Below are positions 7,813 to 17,648 of a DNA stretch of 64,000 nucleotides, piece after piece. This DNA is from SXZD01 sp034680345 (GTDB lineage: Bacteria; Pseudomonadota; Gammaproteobacteria; Burkholderiales; Burkholderiaceae_B). Numbering within the stretch: the first letter of the stretch is position 1; every line of letters starts with the position of its first letter. The position numbers were made by a program, and so were the translations under genes. The stretch is taken from positions 20,840 through 84,839 of the forward strand of contig JAXISZ010000007.1 in NCBI GenBank assembly GCA_034680345.1, in the 5' to 3' direction. The notes beneath the pieces are model-generated. The model was not told the DNA's origin. It ran no database searches and saw only the letters and a list, made by a program, of their open reading frames with translations.

Positions 7813-7985
7813 GATTAATCCAAAAGAGTATCAAAAATGCAAATCAATGCGGCACGCATTACACCACGAGCCGAGGTAAAAAATCAATCATTTGAGTATT
7901 TAATTTTATAATGACTCATGCAATTACTTATCAATAGCATAGTGTTAAATAAAAAATAGCCAAATTAAATTTGGGGGGCATGTGT

Positions 7986-9791
7986 ATGTTGAACTCGGTA
8001 AGCACGGAGCAAGGTTTGGTGTTGTTGCAAAGTCAGGCGGTTTCTGGTGTGGATCAAGAGCGGGGTTTGGCCAAGCAATTGGCGCTCGAAATGTTGGCCG
8101 GATTTGACCGGCATTACCAACGCTTTCGTCTGAGCGCGCAGCAAACCAAAACCTTATATGAATTGGGGCAGTGGCACGAAATTCAACGCTTGGCTGCGCA
8201 ACGAATCTCTATGTATGATAGTCGTGTAATTGAAACAGTCGAACAATTGCGCACGCAGTACGGTGCTGAGCGTCTTTCTGATGCGGTGTGGCAACAGGTT
8301 AAAACTGAATTTGTAACTTATTTAGTTGATCATAAACAAGCCGAACTGGCTGAAACTTTCTTTAATTCGGTGCTGACAAAAATATTGCATCGAGACTTTT
8401 TTCATAACAGTTTTTTGTTTGTTCGGCCTGCGGTTTCAACCGACTATATTGAATCTGATCCGCCTTCTTATCGCAGTTATTATCCAGTGGCTGGTGGTTT
8501 AAGAAAGACCATCATCACAATTTTGCAAGATTTTAATTTATCTTGTGCTTTTGTTAATTTGGCTAGAGATGTGCGTTATATTGTACGCCGAGCCAGAATG
8601 ATTGCTCTTCGCCCAATTAAAATTGATTCCGATTGCCAAATACAAGTTTTGGGTAATTTGTTTTTTCGCAATAAAGGCGCTTACATGATTGGTAAGTTTA
8701 TCAATGGAAACATGCCCGTGCCATTTGCAATTCCATTGTTAAAAGACGCTAACGGTAAAATTTTTGTAGATACGTTGTTATTTAATGCGCAGCAAATTGC
8801 CACTTTGTTTTCATTTACGCGAGCATATTTTATGGTGGATATGGAAGCACCTTCTGCTTATGTGCAATTTTTGCGGTCTTTATTACCTAATAAGCCTAAA
8901 GCCGAGATGTACACAATGCTTGGTTTGCATAAGCAAGGTAAAACCCTTTTTTATCGCGATTTTTTACATCATTTAAAGCACTCTAACGATCAGTTTATTG
9001 TGGCTCCAGGTATTAAGGGTTTGGTGATGACCGTGTTTACACTGCCTTCATATCCTTATGTATTTAAAATGATTAAAGATAAGATTGCGCCTCAGAAAGA
9101 AATTGACCGCCAAGGGGTGATGAAAAAATACCAATTGGTGAAGCAACACGACCGTGTGGGGCGCATGGCCGATACCTGGGAATATTCTCAAGTGGCTTTA
9201 CCTAGGGCTCGTTTTTCAGAAGCATTGATTGCAGAATTAAAACACACGTGTCCTTCGCAGTTAGAGGAAGAAGGCGATACCATTTTAATCCGTCATTTGT
9301 ATATTGAGCGGCGTATGACGCCCTTGAATTTATATTTGCAACAAGGCACGAATGTTGAGGTCGAGCATGGGATTATTGAATACGGCAATGCAATTAAACA
9401 ATTGGCTGCGGCCAACATTTTTCCGGGCGACATGCTGTTTAAAAACTTTGGTGTAACGCGTTTAGGGCGCGTGGTATTTTACGATTATGATGAAATAGAG
9501 TACATGACTGATTGTAATTTTCGTCGTATACCACCAGCCCCGAATCCAGAGGCGGAAATGAGTCATGAGCCCTGGTATAGCGTTGGCCCTAAAGATGTAT
9601 TTCCTGAGGAGTTTGGGCAGTTTTTGTTGGGCGATCGGCGTGTGCGAGAGGCATTTTTAAAACAACATCGCGATTTGCTTGAATATGATTTTTGGCAAAA
9701 TAGAAAATTGCGTATTACACAAGGACATTTAGAAGATATTTATCCGTATCCAGAAAATATACGTTTTCAAATATTGTATGAAAAAATATAA
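7986..9791 (+). CDS. aceK: Isocitrate dehydrogenase kinase/phosphatase
   Basis: 601 residues, the normal AceK length. The bifunctional enzyme phosphorylates or dephosphorylates isocitrate dehydrogenase and so sets the split between TCA cycle and glyoxylate bypass. Full-length similarity runs from FDRHYQRFR near the N-terminus through the kinase part (KGLVMTVFTLPSYPYVFKMIKD, DRVGRMADTWEYS, GDMLFKNFGVTR, VVFYDYDEIEYMTDCNFR) to YPYPENIRF. Several in-frame starts cluster (TTG 7971, ATG 7980, ATG 7986); 7986 best fits the GGGGGG run at 7973-7978 as ribosome binding site. It overlaps the next gene by 14 bases. Glyoxylate-shunt enzymes themselves are not in this window. Confidence 0.95.
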   Translation: MLNSVSTEQGLVLLQSQAVSGVDQERGLAKQLALEMLAGFDRHYQRFRLSAQQTKTLYELGQWHEIQRLAAQRISMYDSRVIETVEQLRTQYGAERLSDAVWQQVKTEFVTYLVDHKQAELAETFFNSVLTKILHRDFFHNSFLFVRPAVSTDYIESDPPSYRSYYPVAGGLRKTIITILQDFNLSCAFVNLARDVRYIVRRARMIALRPIKIDSDCQIQVLGNLFFRNKGAYMIGKFINGNMPVPFAIPLLKDANGKIFVDTLLFNAQQIATLFSFTRAYFMVDMEAPSAYVQFLRSLLPNKPKAEMYTMLGLHKQGKTLFYRDFLHHLKHSNDQFIVAPGIKGLVMTVFTLPSYPYVFKMIKDKIAPQKEIDRQGVMKKYQLVKQHDRVGRMADTWEYSQVALPRARFSEALIAELKHTCPSQLEEEGDTILIRHLYIERRMTPLNLYLQQGTNVEVEHGIIEYGNAIKQLAAANIFPGDMLFKNFGVTRLGRVVFYDYDEIEYMTDCNFRRIPPAPNPEAEMSHEPWYSVGPKDVFPEEFGQFLLGDRRVREAFLKQHRDLLEYDFWQNRKLRITQGHLEDIYPYPENIRFQILYEKI

Positions 9792-10914
9792 CGGGTGGTG
9801 TGTTTTTTTTGGCTTGATCTGTATTACAGTGCTTCGCGCAGAGGTTATGCCTGTTGGTAAAAACGCCAACGAGTTGGTTTTTAAAGTACCGGTGCAAACA
9901 GTGGAGCCTGCGTTATTGGAAGTTACTGTATTTCGCCCGCCCGGTGTGGGCCCTTTTCCAACGGTATTGATTAATCATGGTAAATCAGTGGGGGCAGCCC
10001 GTGAGCAGGCCAGGGCTCGGTATTACTTGGTGTCTCGTGAATTTGTGCGACGAGGGTTTCAAGTGGTTTTACCTATGCGCCGCGGGTTCTCTGCAAGCCA
10101 GGGGCGGTACCGTTCGTTTGCTTGTGACATTACGGCAAGTGCTTTGAATCAGGCTAGCGATATTACCGATGTTTTACAGTGGTTGAAACAACAGCGTATG
10201 ATCAGTACCCAACCTGTGGTATTGATAGGCCAATCTTTCGGTGGTTTAGCTTCATTGGCTGCTGCCACAAAGGGACAAATATCGATTGCTTTGGTTGTGA
10301 ACTTTGCTGGCGGTTTGAAGATTTCATCTGCTTCTCCAGAACCTTGCGATTGGCAAAGCGCATTGTTACAGAGTGTGCGTTATTTTGGAGAAGTTTCTAA
10401 AACACCTGGTTTATGGTTTTATGGTGAAAATGACCGTTATTTTTCATCAGACTTGGTTAGGTTAATGCATACATACTATGAGCAAGCTGGTGGATTGGCT
10501 GAATTGCATCTCTACTCAGCATTTAAGCAAGATGCTCACCAAATGTTTGGCGACATGGCGGGTTTTTCAATTTGGTTTCCTATTGTGTTGCAGCACTTAA
10601 AAACTTTGGGGTTTGATGTTGAGCCTAAGTATGTGTTGGGAACGTTAAGACGCCCAGTCTCTAGTGGGTATGCTGCTATTGAAGACACAAACACCCGCGT
10701 GCTTCAGGGGTTAACAGATTCTACAGCCTATGCTAATTTTTTAAAGCGCCAGCCACCACGTGCGTTTGCAATCGGTGAGCGTGGTCAATGGGCTTGGGTT
10801 TCGGGTCCTGATGAGGCTGTGCAAGATACGTTAAGAACATGCTATAAAAACAGTGGTGCTCAGTGTCGTTTATATGCGGTTGATGAAGATGTGGTTTGGT
10901 CCAATAACAACTAA
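9778..10914 (+). CDS. Secreted alpha/beta hydrolase (dienelactone-hydrolase-like)
   Basis: 378 residues with a signal peptide (MKKYNGWCVFFGLICITVLRA). The alpha/beta hydrolase core shows an oxyanion-side LINHGKS, a DITDVLQWLKQQ helix and the nucleophile elbow GQSFGGLA (about residues 152-159). An acidic residue in FYGENDRYF and the His of KQDAHQMFG are plausible partners of the triad. The C-terminal ~100 residues (after about 280) are an extra region with repeated Tyr/Ala and two Cys (CYKNSGAQCRLY) that could form a disulphide. Substrate unknown. The start overlaps aceK by 14 bases, so the two are likely cotranscribed. Confidence 0.75.
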   Translation: MKKYNGWCVFFGLICITVLRAEVMPVGKNANELVFKVPVQTVEPALLEVTVFRPPGVGPFPTVLINHGKSVGAAREQARARYYLVSREFVRRGFQVVLPMRRGFSASQGRYRSFACDITASALNQASDITDVLQWLKQQRMISTQPVVLIGQSFGGLASLAAATKGQISIALVVNFAGGLKISSASPEPCDWQSALLQSVRYFGEVSKTPGLWFYGENDRYFSSDLVRLMHTYYEQAGGLAELHLYSAFKQDAHQMFGDMAGFSIWFPIVLQHLKTLGFDVEPKYVLGTLRRPVSSGYAAIEDTNTRVLQGLTDSTAYANFLKRQPPRAFAIGERGQWAWVSGPDEAVQDTLRTCYKNSGAQCRLYAVDEDVVWSNNN

Positions 10915-10988
10915 GTAATAGTGCTTGGTAACGAGAATAAAATAAGAATTCTTTTTTAAGAACCACTGCCTAAGTAAAGTATATTAAA

Positions 10989-11894
10989 ATGCAGATAAAA
11001 GTTTTAGAGGTTGGGGCGCGAGATGGTTTGCAGAATGAGCCCAACTTTGTTGCAACGCAAATCAAAGTAGAGTTATTACATCAGTTAATTAATGCAGGTG
11101 TAAAACATATTGAGGCGGCGGCTTTTGTTAGCCCTAAATGGGTGCCGCAGATGGCTGATGGTTTAGCTGTGGTGCAATCTATATGGCCTGATGCACAAGC
11201 CCAAGGCGTGAAAATTTCTGCTTTGGTTCCTAATGATAAGGGCATGCAAACAGCGATTAGTGCTGGAGTGCATGAGGTCGTGATTTTTAGCGCGGCTTCA
11301 GAAACTTTTGTACAAAAAAATATCAATTGCTCAATAGAACAATCAATCGTGCGGTTTCAGCCCGTTGTTCAGTTGGCTAAAAGTCTTGGTAAACGTGTAC
11401 GGGGTTCAATTTCATGTTGTTTAGGCTGTCCTTACGAAGGTGAAGTGTCAGTTGCCACGGTATTGAAAGTTATCAAGCAAATGCAGGTGCTAGGGGTAGA
11501 CGAAATTGATATTGCCGATACCATTGGCGTGGGTGCCGCTAAGCAAGTTCAGGCCTTGATGCAAGCGGTTAGCCATGTATTTCCGATAGAACGCGTTGCG
11601 GGGCATTTTCATGACACCTATGGTCAGGCTTTGGCTAATGTGGCTGCAAGCTTACACGCCGGGGTGAATGTTTTTCACAGTTCTGTAGCAGGTTTGGGTG
11701 GTTGTCCTTATGCTAAAGGGGCAACAGGCAATTTAGCAACAGAAGATTTATTGTATTTTTTGCATGGTATGGGTTTGCAAACGGGTATTGATTTAAGTGC
11801 TGTAGCACAAACAGGTGCTTGGATATCTCAACACCTAGGACGACCCAATGGCAGCCGCGCTGGTGCTGCCTTAATGGCAAAAAAGAGTTATTAA
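10989..11894 (+). CDS. mvaB: Hydroxymethylglutaryl-CoA lyase
   Basis: 301 residues. Cleaves HMG-CoA to acetoacetate and acetyl-CoA in leucine degradation. The HMGL-like TIM barrel begins KVLEVGARDGLQNEP (metal-binding Asp in ARDG), includes SCCLGCPYEGEV, HFHDTYGQALANV (metal-binding His residues) and ends with the loop GLGGCPYAKGATGNLATED carrying the catalytic Cys. All key residues are present. It is separated by 74 bases from the hydrolase gene and its stop codon overlaps that of convergent gspF by two bases. The other leucine-degradation genes are not nearby. Confidence 0.95.
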   Translation: MQIKVLEVGARDGLQNEPNFVATQIKVELLHQLINAGVKHIEAAAFVSPKWVPQMADGLAVVQSIWPDAQAQGVKISALVPNDKGMQTAISAGVHEVVIFSAASETFVQKNINCSIEQSIVRFQPVVQLAKSLGKRVRGSISCCLGCPYEGEVSVATVLKVIKQMQVLGVDEIDIADTIGVGAAKQVQALMQAVSHVFPIERVAGHFHDTYGQALANVAASLHAGVNVFHSSVAGLGGCPYAKGATGNLATEDLLYFLHGMGLQTGIDLSAVAQTGAWISQHLGRPNGSRAGAALMAKKSY

Positions 11895-13099
11895 GCAATT
11901 AATTGATTAACTTCAATAATGGGTAGCATTACAGCTAAAACAATTAAAAGCACAATAATTCCGATTACTAAAATGAGAATAGGCTCTAGCAAACTTGTAA
12001 TCCAAAGAGTTTTTCTTTCTACTTCTTGGCGCTGAATTTGCTCTGCTTTTACCAGCATTTGACCGAGCTCTCCGGTTGCTTCTCCGCTGGCAATTAAATG
12101 AATTAAAACAGGGGGGAAAAGTCCTTGTTGTTGTATGGCTTTGGCCAGCGGAGTGCCTTCACGTACTCGCTGTTGCACTGTTTGCATGGCCTGCGCAAGC
12201 GCTCGATTAGTTAATGTGCGATGAGCGGCTTGTAGTGCTTCTAAAATAGGAACCCCGCTGTCTACTAAAATTGACAAAGTAGATGCTAGGCGTGCGGTAT
12301 TAATTGCGCGAATTAAAGAGCCAATAATCGCTAGATTTAATAGCATGGCGTCAAATTTTAAAGCCAAGGTGGGTTTTTTTAGGGATTGGCGAAGCCCCCA
12401 TGCCAAAGTTATTAAAAACAAGAGGCTGAGTATGCCGTGGTTTTTTAAATAATTGGCTAAAGCCATCATAACTTTAGTGAGCATGGGTAAGTTTTGATTG
12501 CTTGATTCAAAGACCACCACAATTTGTGGTACTACATAAGTCAGTAAACCAAGTACAACACAGAGCGCAACAATACTCACAATAACTGGATAAATAAAAG
12601 CCCCTGTTACCTTTTGCTTGAGCGCTTGCCCAGATTCTAGTGTATCTGCAAGTCTGGACATGACTTGAGCTAGATTACCGCTGGATTCACCCGCTGCAAT
12701 TGTGGCTTGATACATATCAGAAAATGCTCTAGGAAAACGTGAAAATGCCTGAGCCAAAGTGCTTCCTGCACTAATATCATTAAAAATATGGCTTAAGCGT
12801 TGTCGTAGCAAAGGGTTTTGGGCCTGATCAATTAAAGCCGATAGGGATTGCGCTATGGGAAGTTGTGCTTCTAGTAAGCTGGCTAATTGCCGAGTTAGTA
12901 GCACCACTTCGTTGGTTTTTAATTCAGATTTAGCCCAATGTGGCTTAATTGTTGATTTGTTTTCTTTGTTGGTAATTGAAAGCGGTTGTAATCCTTGATT
13001 TCGTAATATTTGCCTGGCTTGTTTTGCGGATTCGGCTTGTATGAAACCTTCAATTACTTCGCCATCTGCTTTTTGCGCTGTATAAAAAAAGTTAAGCAT
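11891..13099 (-). CDS. gspF: Type II secretion inner-membrane platform protein GspF
   Basis: 402 residues. Polytopic inner-membrane platform of the type II secretion system. Two T2SF domains (about residues 68-190 and 270-392) each with the AAGESSGNL / ASGEATGEL signature, and three membrane segments (VTGAFIYPVIVSIVALCVVLGLLTYV region, ILSLLFLITLAWGL, and the C-terminal ILILVIGIIVLLIVLAVMLP). N-terminus MLNFFYTAQKADGEVIEG is typical. Last gene of the gsp operon, 6 bases after gspE. Its stop overlaps that of mvaB on the other strand. Confidence 0.95.
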   Translation of the reverse strand: MLNFFYTAQKADGEVIEGFIQAESAKQARQILRNQGLQPLSITNKENKSTIKPHWAKSELKTNEVVLLTRQLASLLEAQLPIAQSLSALIDQAQNPLLRQRLSHIFNDISAGSTLAQAFSRFPRAFSDMYQATIAAGESSGNLAQVMSRLADTLESGQALKQKVTGAFIYPVIVSIVALCVVLGLLTYVVPQIVVVFESSNQNLPMLTKVMMALANYLKNHGILSLLFLITLAWGLRQSLKKPTLALKFDAMLLNLAIIGSLIRAINTARLASTLSILVDSGVPILEALQAAHRTLTNRALAQAMQTVQQRVREGTPLAKAIQQQGLFPPVLIHLIASGEATGELGQMLVKAEQIQRQEVERKTLWITSLLEPILILVIGIIVLLIVLAVMLPIIEVNQLIA

Positions 13100-13105
13100 A
13101 TTTAA

Positions 13106-14575
13106 TTAGTCTCTGGTTGCGCGAATAATTTCTTCATTCGTGCTTAAACCCAATTGAATCCAGCGCTGACCATCTGCACGCATTGTTGGTATATTGTTTT
13201 TTGTGCAATAGTCTCTAATTTCAGATTCATCTGAAAAATTATGAATCAACTTGCGTAGTGTATCGTTAATTTCTAAAAGTTCATAAATGCCTTTTCGGCC
13301 AAAATACCCAGTCATAGCGCATTCAGAACAACCCACTGCACGCCAAATTCCAGCGCTGTTTTGTTGTTTACAGTGAGGGCATAAGGTTCGTACCAATCGC
13401 TGGGCTAGAACGCCTAGTAAACTGGAAGACAGTAAAAAAGGTTCAACCCCCATATCAACCAAGCGGGTTAATGCGCTGATGGCGTCGTTTGTATGTAGTG
13501 TTGCAAACACCAAGTGACCTGTTAAAGAGGCTTGAATTGCAATTTGTGCGGTTTCTAGATCACGTATTTCACCAATCATAATCACGTCAGGGTCTTGCCG
13601 TAAAATAGCGCGTAAAGCCCTAGCAAAATCCATTTCTATTTTTGCATTTACAGGCGTTTGGTTGATGCCAGGTAAATCGTATTCAACTGGGTCTTCAACA
13701 GTCATAATATTGATGCTCTGTGCATTTAATTGAGATAGCGCAGCATACAGTGTGGTGGTTTTCCCTGACCCTGTAGGGCCTGTTACAAGCACAATACCAT
13801 GAGGTTGTTGTATTAATTGATCAATACTTGATAATGTATGGCTAGTCATGCCAAGTTGTTTTAAGTTAAGCTGATTATTGTTTTTTTGTAAAAGACGCAA
13901 TACCGCCCGTTCACCGTGTGCACTGGGTAGGGTTGAGACTCTGACATCCAATAGTTGACCACCAATTTTTAAATTAATACGTCCATCTTGCGGTAATCTT
14001 TTTTCAGCAATATCTAGGTTGGCCATAATTTTAATACGTGCAATCAGCGCAGCGTGGAGTTCTCGACGTGGTGTGAGTATGTCTCGAAGTGTTCCGTCAA
14101 TGCGCAGTCTAACCCTGGAATGGTTTTCGTAAGGTTCAATATGAACATCTGAGGCACGATCGCGATTGGCTTGTGTCAATAGCGCATTAATCATGCGAAT
14201 AATGGGGGCGTCATCACGGGTGTCAAGTAAATCTTCAACAGTGGGAATATCTTGCAGCAGTTGAGAGAGATCAATGTTGTCGGCCACTTCATCGGCGACC
14301 GCAGCCGCTGACCGTTCTAGGTTTGTGTACGCTTGAATGATCAGTTGTTCCAGATCGTTAGCGTTGTCTACAAAATTCCAATTAATTAGCGCATTTGCAA
14401 AGCGTTCAAGTTCATGCATAGCGCTTGTAGTGGTGAGTTTACAATAGTAGACATGCCAGTCTGATGCATGAGATTGGGCACATAATATATGATGCTGTTT
14501 TGCAAAGGCATACGGAATTTTTTTGATTGCCAATAAATCATAAGGCAATTGGTTTAATCGGTTTAATGTGCTCAT
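13106..14575 (-). CDS. gspE: Type II secretion ATPase GspE
   Basis: 489 residues. Hexameric cytoplasmic ATPase driving pseudopilus assembly. N1E-type region, then VHIEPYENHSRVRLRIDG, Walker A GPTGSGKTTTLY (about residue 268), Asp box MTVEDPVEYDL, Walker B IMIGEIRDLETA, and His box FATLHTNDA. The zinc-binding tetracysteine loop CPHC ... CSEC is kept (about residues 395-420). Start ATG overlaps gspD stop (ATGA), so translation is coupled. Length and motifs fit a functional enzyme. Confidence 0.97.
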   Translation of the reverse strand: MSTLNRLNQLPYDLLAIKKIPYAFAKQHHILCAQSHASDWHVYYCKLTTTSAMHELERFANALINWNFVDNANDLEQLIIQAYTNLERSAAAVADEVADNIDLSQLLQDIPTVEDLLDTRDDAPIIRMINALLTQANRDRASDVHIEPYENHSRVRLRIDGTLRDILTPRRELHAALIARIKIMANLDIAEKRLPQDGRINLKIGGQLLDVRVSTLPSAHGERAVLRLLQKNNNQLNLKQLGMTSHTLSSIDQLIQQPHGIVLVTGPTGSGKTTTLYAALSQLNAQSINIMTVEDPVEYDLPGINQTPVNAKIEMDFARALRAILRQDPDVIMIGEIRDLETAQIAIQASLTGHLVFATLHTNDAISALTRLVDMGVEPFLLSSSLLGVLAQRLVRTLCPHCKQQNSAGIWRAVGCSECAMTGYFGRKGIYELLEINDTLRKLIHNFSDESEIRDYCTKNNIPTMRADGQRWIQLGLSTNEEIIRATRD

Positions 14576-16902
14576 GGTGTTTTTGCTTCGATGCGTGTCG
14601 GAGCTGTGATTCTTGTTTTCGGTGGCACAATTGTGGGTGTTGTTGCGGGTGAGGTTGTCATTGTGGTGGTTGGGTCAATCACTGGTTTGCTTGCTTGATG
14701 GCTTACTGATGTTGTAGTTCGTGTTGGTTTTCCTGGTTCGGCAGGTGCCATTAACTCACCATCAGCATTATTTTCAAATATTTTGAGTTCAGGTAGTATG
14801 GGTGCGGGTTCGTTTGGTAGCGCAAATCGAGCAATGGGTTGGTTGTTTTGTCCTTCATTGCGCATGAAATCGTATCTATCTGCTACGAGTGTATTGGACT
14901 GTTCTTGATTTCTTAGCACCACAGGACGTAAAAAAACCATTAAATTGGTTTTCATTCGCTTGCGCGTATCGTAGCGAAACAAAGCGCCTAGGCCAGGTAT
15001 GTCACCTAGGCCGGGTACTTTTTCTTCTGTCTCGCTAAAACGGTCTTCAACTAAGCCGCCTAGTACAATAATATTGCCGTCATCAACAATTATGTTGGAT
15101 TCAATTGCTCTTTTATTGGTGATAATACCTGCAGCTTGTGAGCGGTCTTGCACGGAAGATACTTCTTGATAAATACTTAGTTTGACTGTTCCACCCTCGG
15201 AGACTTGCGGTTTAACCCTTAATGTTAGCCCTACATCGCGTCGTTCAATCGTTTGAAAGGGGTTGATGTTGCCACCAGTACCCGAGTTGGTGTATTGTCC
15301 AGTGACAAAAGGAACATTTTGCCCAATCACAATTCGCGCTTCTTCATTGTCTAGCGTCAATAAATTCGGTGTAGATAAAATGTTAGCATTAGACTGCGTT
15401 TCCAGTGCACGGGCTAAAAATCCTAGGTTAGTGATGTTTCCTAATCCAGGAATATTAATTTGACCTTTAATAATTCCGATATTCAAACCACCACCAACGC
15501 TGTTTAAATTGGATGCAGTGTCTAAAATATTGCGGCCACCGCTGCGGCCGCCAAAATTACTGCCACCAATCACGCTAGTTGTGCTTTTGTTTAAATCAGT
15601 TAGAGACTGAAACTGAATGCCAAACTCAGCGGCTTTGTCGGCGCTGACTTCAACAATTAATGATTCAACAAACACTTGAGCGCGTCGCACGTCTAGTTTT
15701 TCAATGATGGCGCGAATATTTTTGTATACCGGTTCTGATGCTGTAATAATAATCGAGTTGGTGCTAGGATCGGCTTGTACAATACCTGCACCTTGACTAG
15801 GCATGTTACCCGTGGCAGCGTTAACGGCATTGTTGGGGCTTGAGTTACCACTGTTTATAGGGTTTGGATTGTTATTAACTTGGCTGGAAAAAAAGGAGTT
15901 ATTTGGATTGGTATTGGTATTGCTGTTTAAAGAAAATTGATTTAAGTTTGCAGTGTTATTCGTTAACATTTGTTGATTCGTGTCGTTATTGAGCACGGCA
16001 CGCAATGTTTGAGATAATTTGCTGGCTTCTGCGTTTTTTAGATAGACCACATGAACATTGGCTGGTTGATTTGTAGGTTGGTCAAGTCGGGCAATCAATG
16101 CTTTGGCTTGTGCCATTCTCGCTGTGCTTGCAGCTCGTAACAAAATGCTGTTGGTGCGGCTGTCTGCCATGGCACTTAAACGTTGGCCATTGTCTATATT
16201 TGCGCCGCTACGACCATTTTCGTCTAACAGTCGGGTGACAGCGGCTGCTAGGTCAATCGCCAGCGCATGTTGTACAGTCACAATTTCGATATGATTGCTG
16301 TTTAGTGTGTCTATGCTGGCAATAATTCGAGCTAATCTTTTAAGATTATCGGCGTAGTCTGTGATAATTAATGTATTGTTATTTGGGTAAGCTGCAATGG
16401 TGTTGTTTGGTGCAATCAGTGGCCGCAAAATAGGCACTAAATTGCTTGCTGATTCATAGTTTAATTGAAAAATTTGGGTAACAATTTGATCACCTCGAAT
16501 TTCATTGGATTTTTGAGGGTCGATTGCACTTTTGATGGCACCGCTTTGAATTTTTGCATCGTTTTCAGGTAATACTCGCGCAATTCCCCCCGATTCAACG
16601 ATTGTAAAACCTTGTAATCGCAAAGATGCCAATAGTGTGTTGTACGCTTCTGTGCGATTAATCGCTGTTGTGTTTTGTAGGGTGATTGTGCCTTTAACCC
16701 TAGGGTCAATAATAAATGTTTTGTTGGTGAATATACCAATAGCTCGAACCGTAGATTCAATATCAGCGTTTACAAAGTTAAGTTGAATCAGTTCTTCAGC
16801 CCATAAGGCGTTTGTCTGTAAACTACAAATTAACAGTAAAAACCAACTGATTTTATTTGTATTTTTAAGATAAATTGATTTTTTAGTATGTAATAGTTTC
16901 AT
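14572..16902 (-). CDS. gspD: Type II secretion outer-membrane secretin GspD
   Basis: 776 residues. Forms the outer-membrane channel. Signal peptide ends near TNALWA; then an N0 domain (LIQLNFVNADIESTVRAIG), N1-N3 repeats (KGTITLQ..., VVYLKNAEASKLSQTLRAVL), and a Asn/Ser-rich insertion at about residues 310-360 inside N3. The secretin core follows from RAQVFVESLIVEVSADKAAEFG with VPGLGDIPGLGALF and TNLMVFLRPVVL near the end. The C-terminal ~90 residues are Pro/Thr-rich (pilotin-interacting or linker-type). It overlaps gspN (ATGA) upstream and gspE (ATGA) downstream. No pilotin gene is visible nearby. Confidence 0.96.
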   Translation of the reverse strand: MKLLHTKKSIYLKNTNKISWFLLLICSLQTNALWAEELIQLNFVNADIESTVRAIGIFTNKTFIIDPRVKGTITLQNTTAINRTEAYNTLLASLRLQGFTIVESGGIARVLPENDAKIQSGAIKSAIDPQKSNEIRGDQIVTQIFQLNYESASNLVPILRPLIAPNNTIAAYPNNNTLIITDYADNLKRLARIIASIDTLNSNHIEIVTVQHALAIDLAAAVTRLLDENGRSGANIDNGQRLSAMADSRTNSILLRAASTARMAQAKALIARLDQPTNQPANVHVVYLKNAEASKLSQTLRAVLNNDTNQQMLTNNTANLNQFSLNSNTNTNPNNSFFSSQVNNNPNPINSGNSSPNNAVNAATGNMPSQGAGIVQADPSTNSIIITASEPVYKNIRAIIEKLDVRRAQVFVESLIVEVSADKAAEFGIQFQSLTDLNKSTTSVIGGSNFGGRSGGRNILDTASNLNSVGGGLNIGIIKGQINIPGLGNITNLGFLARALETQSNANILSTPNLLTLDNEEARIVIGQNVPFVTGQYTNSGTGGNINPFQTIERRDVGLTLRVKPQVSEGGTVKLSIYQEVSSVQDRSQAAGIITNKRAIESNIIVDDGNIIVLGGLVEDRFSETEEKVPGLGDIPGLGALFRYDTRKRMKTNLMVFLRPVVLRNQEQSNTLVADRYDFMRNEGQNNQPIARFALPNEPAPILPELKIFENNADGELMAPAEPGKPTRTTTSVSHQASKPVIDPTTTMTTSPATTPTIVPPKTRITAPTRIEAKTP

Positions 16903-17648
16903 TGTATTTTTAATCTAAATTGATTATTATCTTGTGGGCTAATTTGTTTCAGTAATAAAGACAATTCTTTGAGTCGAATTGGGTTGGTTTGTGCTTTCCC
17001 GTCAAAATGCCAGCCAGTTTCAAATGACCAGCCTCCCTGCCCTTGCAATTGCAAATCGCCATTTAGGGTTTTTAATTGCATATTAAATTGTTTTAAATTT
17101 TTTAATTTGCCCTGTAGTTCATAGTTTCCCAAAGGTTTAACTGTAGAGAGTGCAGATTGCGCATCTAGCCATTGAATAGACCAAGAGAACTGTTGATTAA
17201 TTTTGGCAGGTAACCAATATAGTTTAAAGGTTCCACCTGGATCTATTGTGTTCCAAGGGCTGCCTAGTGTTTTTAACCACACCGCTGGTATGTTGATTGA
17301 GTGGCCTGTACAGTTTATTTGTCCATCGTTATAGGTTATTTGTAGTGGTGCGTTTAGCAACGGGTGCGTCAGTTCAAAACCATTCCAAATAAAACGCCAT
17401 TTTAACCATCCGGGTATTGCTTTAATTGCTTTTGAATTTTCACCGTCAGACAATACCAACTGCGCTTGACCATTCCATAGGTTACCTTGAACTGCATTTA
17501 ATTGTAAGTGTTCGTGAGTTATTTGTTTTAATTGATTTTCAAACCAAGTGATTGGCATGTTTAAATTGAAAACAATAAACCCGCCAACAAGCAACCAAGC
17601 CGATTGCTTCAATAAAAATTGGCGCAGTTTTTTGGCCCACTCTTTCAT
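16899..17648 (-). CDS. gspN: Type II secretion protein GspN
   Basis: 249 residues with a single N-terminal membrane anchor (AWLLVGGFIVFNLNMPITWF) and a beta-rich periplasmic domain containing VQGNLWNGQAQLVLSDG and GSPWNTIDPGGTFKL, which are typical GspN signatures. GspN is an optional T2SS subunit of uncertain role, regularly found in Burkholderiales and Xanthomonadales. I chose the ATG at 17648 because it overlaps the gspM stop (ATGA) as at other junctions in this operon; an upstream in-frame ATG at 17663 is possible. Confidence 0.88.
   Translation of the reverse strand: MKEWAKKLRQFLLKQSAWLLVGGFIVFNLNMPITWFENQLKQITHEHLQLNAVQGNLWNGQAQLVLSDGENSKAIKAIPGWLKWRFIWNGFELTHPLLNAPLQITYNDGQINCTGHSINIPAVWLKTLGSPWNTIDPGGTFKLYWLPAKINQQFSWSIQWLDAQSALSTVKPLGNYELQGKLKNLKQFNMQLKTLNGDLQLQGQGGWSFETGWHFDGKAQTNPIRLKELSLLLKQISPQDNNQFRLKIQ

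Noticed and set aside
7813..7985. Zur operator before the COG0523 GTPase gene
   Set aside because: I could not find a convincing palindromic Zur-type site by eye.
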